Shown here in pieces: positions 44,955-55,464 of a stretch of 64,000 nt of DNA. Source of the DNA: Neoceratodus forsteri. Its lineage: Eukaryota > Chordata > Ceratodontiformes > Ceratodontidae. Each line of letters begins with the position of its first letter. The stretch's first letter is position 1. The translations under genes and the position numbers were made by a program. Below the pieces are notes generated by a model. That model searched no databases. It was not told the DNA's origin and saw only the letters and a list, made by a program, of their open reading frames with translations. The stretch is taken from positions 431,228,501 through 431,292,500 of the forward strand of contig CM028129.1 in the NCBI GenBank assembly GCA_016271365.2. The letters are read 5' to 3'.

Positions 44955-46293
44955 TTTTTTTTGCTTGCTCGTTCCAGAGCCTGGTGCTTTCTGGCATGAT
45001 ACATTGTTACTCTGCTGAACAGGGAAGTACTTGTACGCCTTCCCACCCTTTCCCATTCTACAGCATGTCCTTCTGAAACTTCAAGTAGAGGGGGGTCAGA
45101 TGATCCTCATAATCTCCCTCCGGCCGAGGCAGATCTGGTTCCCACTCATGCAGTAGTTGGCAGTGGAATCCCCAGTTGCCCTCCCTCTTCAACACGATCT
45201 GTTGATGCAGGATCAGGGCAGACTAGTGCATCTGGGACTCAGGACCCTGCATCGTCATGCATGGCTCCTTCAGACATGAATGTGTCACACTTTGGAGTTT
45301 CCCAGAGGGTCGCTCAGGTCCTGGTGGAAGCCAGGAAACCCTCCACCAGATCCACCTATGCGATGAAATGGAAGCATTTCTCCATCTGGGCTGCATCCAA
45401 GGGCTGAGACCCCTTCACTTGCTCAGCTCCTCAGGTCATAAAGTACTTGTTACTGGTCTAGGCTATTCCTCCCTTGAGGTCCACTTGTCGGCTATTTCAG
45501 CCTGTTACTGCTTTGTGGATGGGAAACCTATCACTAAATTGGAGGTCTCAAAAACTTTTCTGAAAGGGATCTTCTGTTTGAAACCCCCCATCCATAACCC
45601 CACCCCACCTTGGGATCTAAATATTATTTTAGAAAAGCTTACACTCCCTCCTTTTGAACTGGCGGTAAGCTGTGATTTGCACTACCTGTCTTGGAAAGTG
45701 CTCTTTTTGATTGCTGTTACTTCTGTTCGAAGAATTTCCGAGTTTTAGGCCCTGATGTGTAAGGAGCCTTATTTGATTTTTCACAAAGACTGGGCAGTCC
45801 TGCATACAAATATTAAGTTTGTTCCCAAGGTGGTTTCCGAGTTCACCTTGAATCAGACTGTTGAACCCCCAGTATACTATCCGGTTCATTCTAACGGGTG
45901 AGACTCTACTTCACACATTGGCTGTACATAGAATCTTGCGCTGTTACGTCCACAGGACCAAAGACACACACAAGTCGGATCAGCTTTTTATTTCCTTTGC
46001 CCCCAGATCCTTGGGGTCTGCGGTTTCTAAGCAGTGTCTTTCCAAATGGCTGGCCAACTGCATCCGCTTCTGCTATCAGAAGTACAATAAACCTCTTCTG
46101 GGGGAGGTCAGAGGTCACTACCAGAGGCATGGCACCTTCGACAGTGTTCCTTAGGAATGTTTCTGCAGCAGATATTTGTGCAGTAGCAACCTAGAGTTCG
46201 GTTCATACCTTCACGAAACATTACAGTCTGGACATTGCCTCTAGGCTTAGGGCCAGGTTTGGCCCTGCCGTCCTGCAGGGCCTACTGTCTTAG
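44955..46293 (+). pseudogene. DIRS MT-like tail and tyrosine recombinase (A3, right segment)
   Basis: Starts at the exact point left off at 29304. YAFPPFPILQHVLLKLQ-like coding sits near 45030, then a block LIISLRPRQIWFPLMQ. Core-binding YSSLEVHLSAISACYCFVDG lies at 45465-45530 and PPWDLNIILEKLTLPPFELA near 45600. The Arg I block is IAVTSVRRISEF with a stop right after, at 45748. The second Arg motif is GHYQRHGT near 46110 and the end is SSVHTFTKHYSLDIASR with a stop replacing the Trp. Candidate Tyr present. Stops make it inactive. Confidence 0.82.
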
Positions 46294-46386
46294 GCCGGTC
46301 CTGGTCTGTTTTCAGTTGTTCCTCCTCCCCTGATTCTGTTGGTCTCTCTCTCAGAGTGACTGCTTGGGATTCAGTCCTACATGTTA

Positions 46387-46484
46387 TGACCTACTGCAAG
46401 AAGCCTCTCGAAGTTAAGATAGTACAGATACGTAAGAACTTACCATAACAGTAGATCTTTGAGAGAGGTTCCTGCAGTAGGTCA
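46387..46484. repeat. ICR of A3
   Basis: GACCTACTGCAAGAAGCCTC and GAGGTTCCTGCAGTAGGTCA flank a centre TACGTAAGAACTTACCATAA, complementary to the A3 right end at 46675-46740. Confidence 0.87.
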
Positions 46485-46489
46485 CACTT

Positions 46490-46745
46490 TCCTTCCCTCC
46501 TTCCCCCATTTTCTGCATTTCTTACAGATCATTCTGAACTGGGCTCCAGGATTTCATCCTTTTCTTCTGTCTCATCCTCCTTGGGTCTCTGGTGGGAGAA
46601 CTGGAAGGCGGGAGCAGGGACTGCCCACTATATAGGGTCACGCTGATGTCCATCACGTGATGTCAGTCATGTTAAGACCTACTGCAGGTACCTGTCTCGA
46701 AGATCTACTGTTACAGTAAGTTGTTACATAGCTGTACTTTTTCTT
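46490..46745 (-). repeat. Right ITR of A3 with TATA/initiator arrangement
   Basis: Minus-strand TATATAG at 46634-46628, then CAGTTCTCCCACC beginning at 46603, 31 bases downstream. The terminus is GAAGATCTACTGTTACAGTA followed by AGTTGTTACATAGCTGTACT. Confidence 0.85.
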
Positions 46746-47161
46746 TCCCTCCCCTGCATGAAGCCCCACTAGAATAGTCTTCAAGCTTGACTTCTACCAC
46801 CCAAACATGTAGTCCCAATAAGCTAATTTTTTCTTCTGCTGAAAGGAACAGATCTTCCAGGAATCAGTCTTCACCATTCTCTCATACTAATGGGTCATAG
46901 TTGGAGGTGCTAGGACCCCGTGGGACCAAAGTCTTTTGCATTTTGGGAGGTGATCGACATTGATGCCTCCCCCCCCCGTTCTGATTTTCCTGCCATCAAG
47001 TGTGCACCATGGGAGCAGTCTGAGTCATCTACTTGTGCATACTAATTTTTTGAAGCCAGACTCTCCTCCTTAGTTCCTAGCACTGTCCCCCCCCGCGCCC
47101 GATTCTGCTCTAATTTACAGTTCGATACCGAATTTCTCTTTCTTGTTTTATTGACATCGGT

Positions 47162-48570
47162 ATGCCACATTCTAAGGGGCAGAAGAAAAAGAGTGGCAAC
47201 GCCCTCATGCATCAGTGGTCCTACGGCATTCCTATCGCTGTCCAGGACTGGCATCCGAAGTGTTGGACCTGCCTTGGATTGCACCATGATGTGTACAGGT
47301 GCGATGCCTTCTTCTTGATGGATAAATACACTCTGGAAGTTCATATACTGAAGTGGGCTAGTTTGCCCCCAATTTTGAGGCAGGCTTCACACTTGAGATG
47401 CCAAGGTAGGGTCCCTGGGCCCCTTCCCTGTACCTTTTGTACTGAGGAAGACCAGGATCCTCCCCACACTTGCCTCACCGAGATGTCAGAGGTCCTGGAG
47501 GGAGGGGGTCTGGCAGACAGTCTGCTTCCTTTGGGAGCTGGCTGACTGCCCCCCCAAGGCTCTTGGCTCTTTGGGACAGCAGACACCCCCAGTGGTGAGG
47601 CCGGAGCTATAAACTTGATCTACGCACCTCGGTGTCATGGTCTGATGCTGCCCTGGTGCCAGTGAGCAGGGCAGTGCTGTCCTCTAGACCAGGTCCCCTT
47701 CTGATACTGCTTGCAGAGCCAGAAGAGGGGTTGTTTCAGGAATTGACCCCGACTCCAAGTCTGGGGTGGTGATCGCCTCCTCCTCGGAGTACCTTATTGG
47801 CCTGGGGAAGATGATGGCACTGACCTTGGGCTTTGGGAAGGAGACGGCAATGAGGGAACCCACCCTGGGCCCAGTTGTGAACCTGACACCAGTGTTAGCA
47901 TCACCTTTGGTGTTATCCCTAGGCCTGGTGCTGGGACCCATTCTGTTGCCTTCTGCAGTGCTGGGTCAGGTTCCAGTGTGATCCTCAGTGCCAGGTCTGG
48001 TCCCGATGTTGTTCTTAGTGCTGGGTCTAGTTCTAGTGCCACTTATGGGTCTGGAGCCCAACTCCGGAGGTGACCCTGGACCTAGCGTTGGGCTTGGCTT
48101 GGGAGGGGCAGGGCCAGTTTTAATGAGGGGTTGAGACATGACACTGAGCCTGAGGTTGACCCTGGGGCTAGTGCTAGAGGCAGTACTGGCCTGGGTTCTG
48201 TTGCTGGCCCGGTGGCATGTTTCTTCATGGAATTGGCTGACGCTGTCACAGGTGGGGATCAGGGCCTCCCTTTGGCGTCTGTACAGCTCACCTCTCCCCA
48301 TCTGGGGGTCTTCCCTCAAGGGCATTGTCTGGGTTGGTCCTCTGAGATTGGCTGGCTCCACATAGATGAGTTCACTAAGCACTGCCCCCCAGGAAAGGTC
48401 CCCTGAGCACTCTTACAGCCCTGGCAGAGGACCTGGAGCCACTGCCTTTTTTATCCCTCCCCTCCGCTGCCTCCCCTCCATGATCTGCCAGGTATTGTAG
48501 GTCCTCTTGGGCCCATGACCAGGCAGCAGTACAGCAGAATGGCTGGTGTTTCCCACCGGTATCTCCTGAA
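47162..48570 (+). pseudogene. Gag-like protein, N-terminal part (G2)
   Basis: Open from ATG 47162 to 47545: basic start MPHSKGQKKKSGNALMHQW, finger KCWTCLGLHHDVYRCDAFF at about 47258-47311 with the last Cys changed to Phe, and a second Cys region (PLPCTFCTEEDQDPPHTC). Beyond the stop, 47750-48060 is a degenerate Ser/Gly-type repeat at DNA level (AGTGCTGGGTCTGGTTCCAG-like units). 48070-48560 recurs downstream at 50830-51355. Confidence 0.6.
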
Positions 48571-48584
48571 ATATGACCAGGCCC

Positions 48585-49565
48585 AGTTACATACGAACAT
48601 ACGAATGTGCAAGTAGAAACAGACCACCTGGTCTAAGTCTGCTCAAGTGTGCAGCTAGCACCCCTAGTTTGCAGCTGCCTTACCCCCCTCCGCTTTGTCA
48701 TCCCACTGCCACCCCCCACCTCCCTACCCTCACTCTCCCTGTTCCCTGTCTCATGCCCTTTTGAAGCTGTTCACAGATTTACATGATACTACCCATTCTG
48801 GTAGGGCGCTCCATTTTGCTACCACCTCTGTGAAATAGTGTCTCCTCATTTCCTTCCTAAATCTTCCCCACTGTTCTTAGCCCATGCCCCCAGTGACCCT
48901 CCCCTCCTTAACTTAAAGACCCCATCTGCCCCATCCTTACTGATTCCTTTCAGATACTTGAATGTCTCTTATCATGCCCCCCTGTCCCGTCTATCCTCCA
49001 AGGTGTACATATTGAGGTCTCCCAGCCTGCTGTCATAGTCTCTCCCCTTCATTCCACATATCATCTTTGTTGCCCTCCTCTGCGCCCCTCCAGTAGCCTG
49101 ATATCATGCTTTAGGTATGGCCTTCAAAACTGCACACAATACTCTAAGTGCAGCCTTACTAGCAACCTGTAGGATGGCAAGATCACTTCTCTTTCCCTGG
49201 ACGAAACCCCGCTCACTATGCACCCCAGCATTTTGTTCGCTTTTGCAGTCACTCTCCTGCACTGGGCAATGTTGTTCATGGTCCTTGTTATCATTACCCC
49301 TAGGTCCTTCTCCTCAGTGATCCCCAGCTCAACCCCTCTCCTAGCCAGTATTCTCTCCTTGGGTTCTTTACCCCAAAGTGCATAACCTTACACTTCTTTG
49401 CATTGAACCCCAGCTGCCATCTCTCTGACCACTCCTCTAGCTTGCTTAGGTCCCCCTGCAGCTGCTTCCATCCCTCCTCTCCACCACTGCTCCAATTTTT
49501 GGTGTCATCAGTGAACAGACTTATCTTGCTCACCACCCATGTGTGCAATGTGTGGTCTTGGCATT
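48585..49565 (-). mobile_element. CR1-like LINE fragment (LINE 3), 5'-truncated
   Basis: The 3' end is at 48585 (plus-strand ACATACGAACATACGAATGT). Minus-strand coding at 49548-49300 gives FTDDTKNWSSGGEEGWKQLQ, KLEEWSERWQLGFNAKKCKV and MHFGVKNPRREYWLG, the region just after the RT active site. Everything upstream of the RT active site is absent, as is usual for truncated LINE insertions. It splits G2 gag. Confidence 0.85.
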
Positions 49566-50530
49566 ACTGTTCTCTTAGTCTAGCTTCCCCTCTCTTTACT
49601 TCTTTGAAGAAGAGGACTTTTCTATTCACTTATCCACGGATGCTGAGTACTCTGCATACAAGCAGTTCCTGACAGAGATGCTGCAACAGCTGAATGTGGG
49701 GCTCTACATTGGTCGCATTCCTGCTACCTTGATGCTGAGATTCCTTGGGATTTCAGCGATGACTTTCTTTACCCCTCCTTGATCTCAGCCTTTTCAAGAA
49801 GCATCCAGGAAGATTTAGCTCCATTCTTATGCCTCTTCTCCTGCCCCTAAGGACATCAGGTGCAGTATTGCACTCCCACAGGTCTGCAGAAGCTGTATCT
49901 CATCCCACCTCTGAGATTTTTGTACTGCAGGCCTCTGCTGGGCCTAAACATCCTGTGCATGCCCAGCCCCCTCTCCCCGACTCTGACTCTGCAGAGATGG
50001 ATGCATTTTGGGAGTGGGGGGGGGTCGGTGTCACTTACTATGGCATACATTGCTGCACATCGGGTGGCTTACAAGAGGTGCATGTGGGCGAAGCTAAGCC
50101 AGGTCCTAGTTTCCATTCCAGACTGCGAGTCAACCAGGCAGGCCATATGCCTTTCTGCCCAGGACCTGGAACTGGCGAGGCACAAAGCAAGGGCATCGTA
50201 TAGTGCCAGTGAGGTAGCTTCCAGGCTAGTAGGAACAGCAGTCTGCATTCAGCGGAATGCATGGCTTCACCTTTCCCAGTTGGGACCCCTGGCCCAGCAT
50301 AGGGTTCATAACTTGTATTTCCAAGGGGACTCGCTTCTTCGCATGCAAGGTCAGGCGTGAGTTGTTGGGGCGCCCTCCTGCTCACAGGCCACAGGAGCCT
50401 CTGCCTGTCCCTGATCAGTTTCTGGTCCTGCCAGACCTGTGAAGAATCTTTGCCCTCCAGTAGTTATCCCCCCACAGAGGGCTTAGGAATAGTTTTCCCT
50501 CAGGATGAGCCAGTTCCTCCCCTCTTTTTA
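49566..50530 (+). pseudogene. Gag-like protein, C-terminal part (G2)
   Basis: Resumes with FSIHLSTDAEYSAYKQFLTE, equivalent to the SEYQRFLVRMLEDL block of G1. 49860-50360 holds the core: VAYKRCMWAKLSQVLVSIPD, DLELARHKARASYSASEVAS and RNAWLHLSQLGPLAQHRVHN, collinear with G1 14570-14900. Frameshifts at about 49750 and 50350. Confidence 0.65.
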
Positions 50531-50551
50531 TGGGAAAGCTTGGTATTCTGA

Positions 50552-50665
50552 CCCATTAGTGTGACTAAAATGGTGAAGATTGATTTGTGGAAGGTATGAC
50601 AAGTATGTACTCAGTAATCATTGATCTTTCAGAATGTCTTAATCATTCAGTCACACGCCCACCCA
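50552..50665. repeat. ICR of G2
   Basis: GACCCATTAGTGTGACTAAA then ATGGTGAAGATTGATT on the left is the inverse of the element's left end at 46870-46910. The right half (GATCTTTCAGAATGTCTTAA onward) is weaker. More diverged than the G1 ICR. Confidence 0.68.
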
Positions 50666-50690
50666 GCCACCCACCATCCCCTGCTCAGGT

Positions 50691-51360
50691 GAGAGGCAGG
50701 GCCTCAGGGCAGCTCTCCCTTTTGTGCCTCTGCGCACTGGCATCCTTCTAGCCACTACCTTCAGAAGTTCTTCCTCTCTCTTGGAGGTTCAGCTCATTCT
50801 TCCCTGTGCCATTTCCAGTGTCGGGTCTGGCTCCAGTGCCACTCATGCTGCTGGGGCCAGCTCTCGGGAGGCCTCTGGTCTGGAAGTTAGACCTGGCCCA
50901 GGGGGTAGGGTGAGTCATGATGAGGGGATGGGGCATGGCACTGGGCCTACTATTGAGCCAATGCCCAGTGCTGGTGACAGCTCTGGTAGGGGCTGTTGCT
51001 CTAGACTGGTGACCCACTTTCCCCTGGAACCAGCTTGCCTTGTCACTGGTGGGGACCAGAGCCACTGGGCCCTGTACAGCTCTGCTCTCCTCACCTGGGA
51101 GTTCCCCCTAGGGCACTGTCTGGACCAGTCCTCTGAGATTGGCCAGCTCTACTCGAGCAAGTTTGCCATGCCATCCCCTGGGAAAGATCCTCTGAGCACG
51201 CCTGACAGTCCTGGAAGAGGACCTAGCCTGGTCATCCATAACCCTCCACCTCCTTCCCCTCCTCTGCCCCCTCCCCTACCTTGCCAGGTATTAAGTTTCC
51301 TCCGGGGCCTATGACCTGCTAACAGTTTAGAACACCGGCTGGTGTGCTTCACCAATACCT
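50691..51360 (+). repeat. Second copy of part of the G2 gag region
   Basis: 50830-51355 aligns collinearly with 48070-48560: shared anchors TGTACAGCTC, GGGCACTGTCTGG-type, GTCCTCTGAGATTGGC, GAGCAC and CTTGCCAGGTATT. Mismatches are frequent, so it is not a recent copy. Either the remnant of another G element or a rearranged product. Confidence 0.65.
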
Positions 51361-52660
51361 TTTTTCCTCCATAATTTTATTGAAGAGATATACCGTAAAT
51401 AATCTTTTTGGCTTTGGTACAGTATATAAAAATATAGATTTTACATAGTTTTTGACAAAAATTACGTTAATTGGACAGATTAGGCTAAATGCTGAAATAT
51501 TTTATCAGATATTACAAAATTACAATAGAAAGGATTATTTTCTGTACCTTTCAAATATAAATATAATTGATTAGTTGGGGGGGGGGGTGGAGTTCTCTGG
51601 TCCAGTTGATAATTGGGGTAGTATAAATAAGTCAGTATCTTGCCATAGGTGGGAAGAAACACTGGTCAACAAGGAAGGTGGGAAAAATTGAATCCATTCT
51701 CCCTTTTGGTAATTCTTTACTGTTCTCTTTTCAGTATTAAAAACAATGGCCCCATTTTCAAAAGTGCACCTGGAAAGAATGCAAGTGCCTGCTCTGTGCA
51801 TCTGAGATGCGCCATCACAAAATATTGCAATATTGAGAAGATATACGGTGAGATGCGACAGCGCATCCCAGGCTAAATATACCAAAGATGCGCCATAGCA
51901 CATCCTGAAATGTGCTGATGCACCTGGAAATTCGCCGGAGCATCTGGGCAGGACTGAATATAGGAAAAGGAGCAACCTGGCATGGGACAGTAGAGTAACA
52001 GGGAAGGACGTGAAATGGGAAATAAGTGAGGCAGAACAGCCAAAACAAGGAGGGAAGCATCCCAAGGCAAAAGGGGTGGAGAAAGGCACTGCCAAAGTGC
52101 ACAATGGACACAGACCCAGCCCCCATGGGCACAGTACGAGTCACCACACATACACCACCAACCCGGGGGACAAGCACAATGGGCATGGCACACAGGAGGG
52201 CAGTCCCAGAGCACCCCAGCACCAGAGGCCCAATGGACAGTATGGCCTAGCCATGCACTGTGACAACAGTGCAGAGGAACCAAATAGGGTGGTCATGGTA
52301 GCCACAGCATAGGCACAGTGGTCCAGAGGTAGAATGGTACACAGGCTGGTGGCTGTAGGCTGCACTGGTAGCATATGCCTACAGGTACATGGGACTGCAG
52401 ACAGCACAGCACAGCAGCAAGGGGATCATGAAAACAGCAGAGGTGTGCACAGCTCCAGAACAGGAGCAATGTGCAAGTGACAATGAGAGCATGACTGATG
52501 GATACCCAGAGGCAGCCCAGAGGACAGCATGACAAACACTGTGGGGGCTTAAAAAGGTGGACAGGACATACTGTTTTGCAATGACATAGACACAAATGGG
52601 CTGTGATACGTAAGGGGTAGTTGGCCAGCTATGCAACACAACAGGTGAATGTAACAACAG
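51361..52660. other. Unassigned sequence
   Basis: 51361-51560 is AT-rich. 51570-51735 has a weak minus-strand open reading without a known motif. 51735-52640 is moderately GC-rich with repeated GATGCGCC/GCGCATC-like words near 51800-51900. No RT, transposase or RNA gene is evident. Confidence 0.35.
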
Positions 52661-52809
52661 ATCTTACTTCGAGAGGAAGTTCTTGTAGCAGGTTAACACA
52701 TATGGGACTGCCGCCGGCCAACGGCAGGACTCCACGCCAAACTTTTTCCATCAGCAGCTAGTGGGACTGCCCTTCCCTATGTTGGCCCTACCCCCGACGT
52801 CCCACGTGG

Positions 52810-52850
52810 TATATAAGGGGCGGCGGTCCCCAGCGTGTTCCAGTTCTTTC
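52810..52850 (+). promoter_or_regulatory. TATA box and initiator-like element in the A4 left ITR
   Basis: TATATAAG at 52810-52817; CAGTTCTTTCCCGCC begins at 52841, 31 bases on. The same pair occurs inverted in the A2 and A3 right ITRs at 30 and 31 bases. Placement upstream of gag fits an RNA polymerase II promoter; not shown experimentally. Confidence 0.6.
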
Positions 52851-52966
52851 CCGCCATTGACGTGTGAATGTAAGCTCCACGGCTCTCTCACCAGTTTGAC
52901 TGCTACTTTGATACTTTTGACTCCAGTCATAACTTTTGACTGTTTTTCCTTTCCTCAATCTTCTGC

Positions 52967-55464
52967 ATGTCGACCACCTTGTCCAGGCACACAAATAAGT
53001 GCGTCTGTGGTAGCCAAATTCCATCTGAAGACAGCCACGTGACCTGCATTTTTTGTCTGGGCCCGGACTATGACACTCTGTCCTGCCCCCACTGTCAGGC
53101 TTTCAACAGTCAGACCTGCATCTGCCAACAGAAGTCTCTCCAGGCCTTTCTGGCTCAGCAGCAATTGGCAGCAATGCAGAGGGACTCCTCCTCCTCTGAA
53201 GCAGATTCTCCCCATCGCTCGCACAGATCTTTGGGGAAACACTACACTCCAAAGTCTAAGGACAAACACAGAGAGTGGAACAGAGATAGGGAGAGGTCCT
53301 TGTCCAGATCAAGATCTTATGGATCCCACACCGCCTCCAGGTCTGAGTTGTCAGGCCGTGACTCCTGCCTTACAGTGGTCAAGGTCCCAGTCTCCTCCGG
53401 AGGTCCTGCGGCTAAGGAGAAGTTTTCTGGGCCTTTGACTACTCTTCAGCCCCTGAAGATTAAGCCTCCTTCAGCCTCGTTGGGCCGTTCGTCTGACCCA
53501 GGTAAGTCACACTCTGCCCCCTGGTCAGCCTCTGTATGCAGCACCGACCCCCGGGAGAAGGCAAAATCTTTAGGTTTTCCTTTCTCCCACCAAAACCTGC
53601 CCGTAAGTCTTTGGAGAAGCACATACTCCATCAATGGACAAGCCCCAGGTTCCATCATCAGACAAGCGTCACACTGATAAACACGCCAAGCCGCATCAGA
53701 ACCTCACTGACACAAGCCTGCTGATGGCACTCACAAGGCTGCCTTGCCTCCTCCGCTGGCCAAGTCTCTGTCTCCCCCGGCGTCCTCCTCTCGATCCGAT
53801 GCAAGGGTGGATGACGTATCGATGCTGGTTGATCAGATGGAGGCCCACAGTGTCCCTTCAGGACCTGACGATGGCCCTGACACTCAGGATACCCCAACAT
53901 CCCCCCCAGGCTGACCTCTGATGCTGGACTGGACTGACGTCGGTACCAACCCAGGGGCTCCAGAACCGCTGCCGGACCCAGCTTCTGGTTCTCCCGGGCT
54001 TAACCTGAGTCAGGTCAGGTCAGTCACTGGTGGGAAACAATTAAGCTGGATATCCTTCCACCTACACTGGTTACTCTGGCTGATCCTGACCTGGCACTGA
54101 CCCCTAGAGAGGTTCTGCCCCAGCCCATTGAAGAGGTGCCTCCTCAACCCCGCTTGGACAAGGATGGGGCAATCATCCATCTCCTGAGAGACCTCGTAAA
54201 TGGACGGAGAAAAGAAGGGGTTGTAGGTCCTGCTCCAGGAGCTCCAGTATTTCTAGCCCCTCTGATAGATGCAGGCACAAGCGTAGGAGACACAGATCTC
54301 CTTCAGTCTCCTCCATGGACTCTTACCACACAGCAGACTCCTTTGTCTCTTCCTTTCAGGATCCTCCGTCTGGCGAACTGGATGACCTGCCAAAATCACC
54401 TCCAAACGACCTGTTGTTCATGGAGGTTATGAGACATGTACAAGTCAGCATGGGATGAGATATGGAGGACTTGGACCCTGAATGCATGAGGCTTGCCAGT
54501 TATCTCAGGCAAAAAGACCCCAAACCTGTCATCATTCCTCCCATGGTGGACACTTTTAAGGATGTCGCACAGGCCACTTGGCACCCTCACTCATCCACTG
54601 CGGTCCTGAAAAAGGTGGACTGGCTGTTCCAGGCACCCAAGTAACGTCCCTTTCTGGCTGTGCAACCTACCGCTGACTCAATGGTTATCTCAGTACCTCA
54701 CGATCATTCGCAGAGGTCCAAACATCTGAACACCCAGCCTCTGGATAGAGAGTCCAAACAGCTGGATTCCATGGGCAGAAGGTGTACTGTCTGTCACCTG
54801 CAGCATCTGGAGTTTAAACTTCCTGACACACATGGTCCATTTCCAGAATGCCCTTTGGGAACAAGGTCTGGACATACTGCAGGGAGTATCCTACTTCCCT
54901 CAGAAGGCAGAACTTGCAAAGCTCCTACAAATGGGGTCAGATATGGGCACGCATGTGTTACAGTCTGCCTACGACTCTGTGGACACCTCAGCAAGGGCAG
55001 CAGCTATGGGCATCTGTTTATGGTGCCATTCCTGGCTCCGGGTGTCGGGGTTTACACAGGATGTTCAATCCAACATCCTAGATGTGCCCTTTAAGGGCTC
55101 CGTTCTCTTTGGGGAAGAAACGGAGCAAATTATCAACAGACTACAGGACTCTGGTAAGGTCATCCGTAGCATGCAGTCCATGTACCGCCCGAAGCAGAGA
55201 CAGTTTCGAGGTCTCACTTTCATGGCAGAGGGGGAAAGCAGCTTCAGCAACCCTGCTTTCAGCAACCACATGCTCAGTAAGGTGGCTTCAGTCGACATGG
55301 TGGCCCCAGGGGATCCTTGGCCTCCACCTTTCAACAGGCTTAGTCCACCCAAGCCGCCTTCCTTCTCCCTCCAACAGCATGTCTTCCAGCTCAACCCACC
55401 TCTCCATGACATCTCGTCAGAAGAGATCAATTCTCTCTTTATCCAGAAACCTGGAGACAAGTGA
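52967..55464 (+). pseudogene. DIRS Gag-like protein (A4)
   Basis: ATG at 52967 opens 236 codons: finger CIFCLGPDYDTLSCPHC (residues 27-43, with Tyr in place of His), then a Ser/Arg/Lys-rich basic domain (NRDRERSLSRSRSYGS). After 53677 the frame changes repeatedly. SYLRQKDPKPVIIPPMVDTF is at about 54500. The Gag core is open at 54832-55464: QSAYDSVDTSARAAAMGICL, SWLRVSGFTQDVQSNILDVP and VLFGEETEQIINRLQDSGKV. It is the most complete family A Gag here and the reference for A1 and A3. RNA packaging is inferred. Confidence 0.78.

Larger units (their letters stand above)
46862..50690 (+). mobile_element. Gag-only DIRS-like element G2
   Basis: Left terminus AATCAGTCTTCACCATTCTC is the inverse of the left part of an ICR at 50552-50665. 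Gag-like sequence fills the interior, broken by a LINE fragment at 48585-49565. As in G1, no RT, RNase H or recombinase is found, and no right ITR follows the ICR. Confidence 0.75.

Noticed and set aside
46960..47180. Homopolymer C/T tracts as a G-quadruplex regulatory element
   Set aside because: Short tracts in a 5' leader of a decayed element; nothing beyond composition supports a function.
51571..52312. Overlapping frames on both strands as a novel gene
   Set aside because: No start context, motif or homologous copy elsewhere in the window; overlapping frames on both strands suggest chance.
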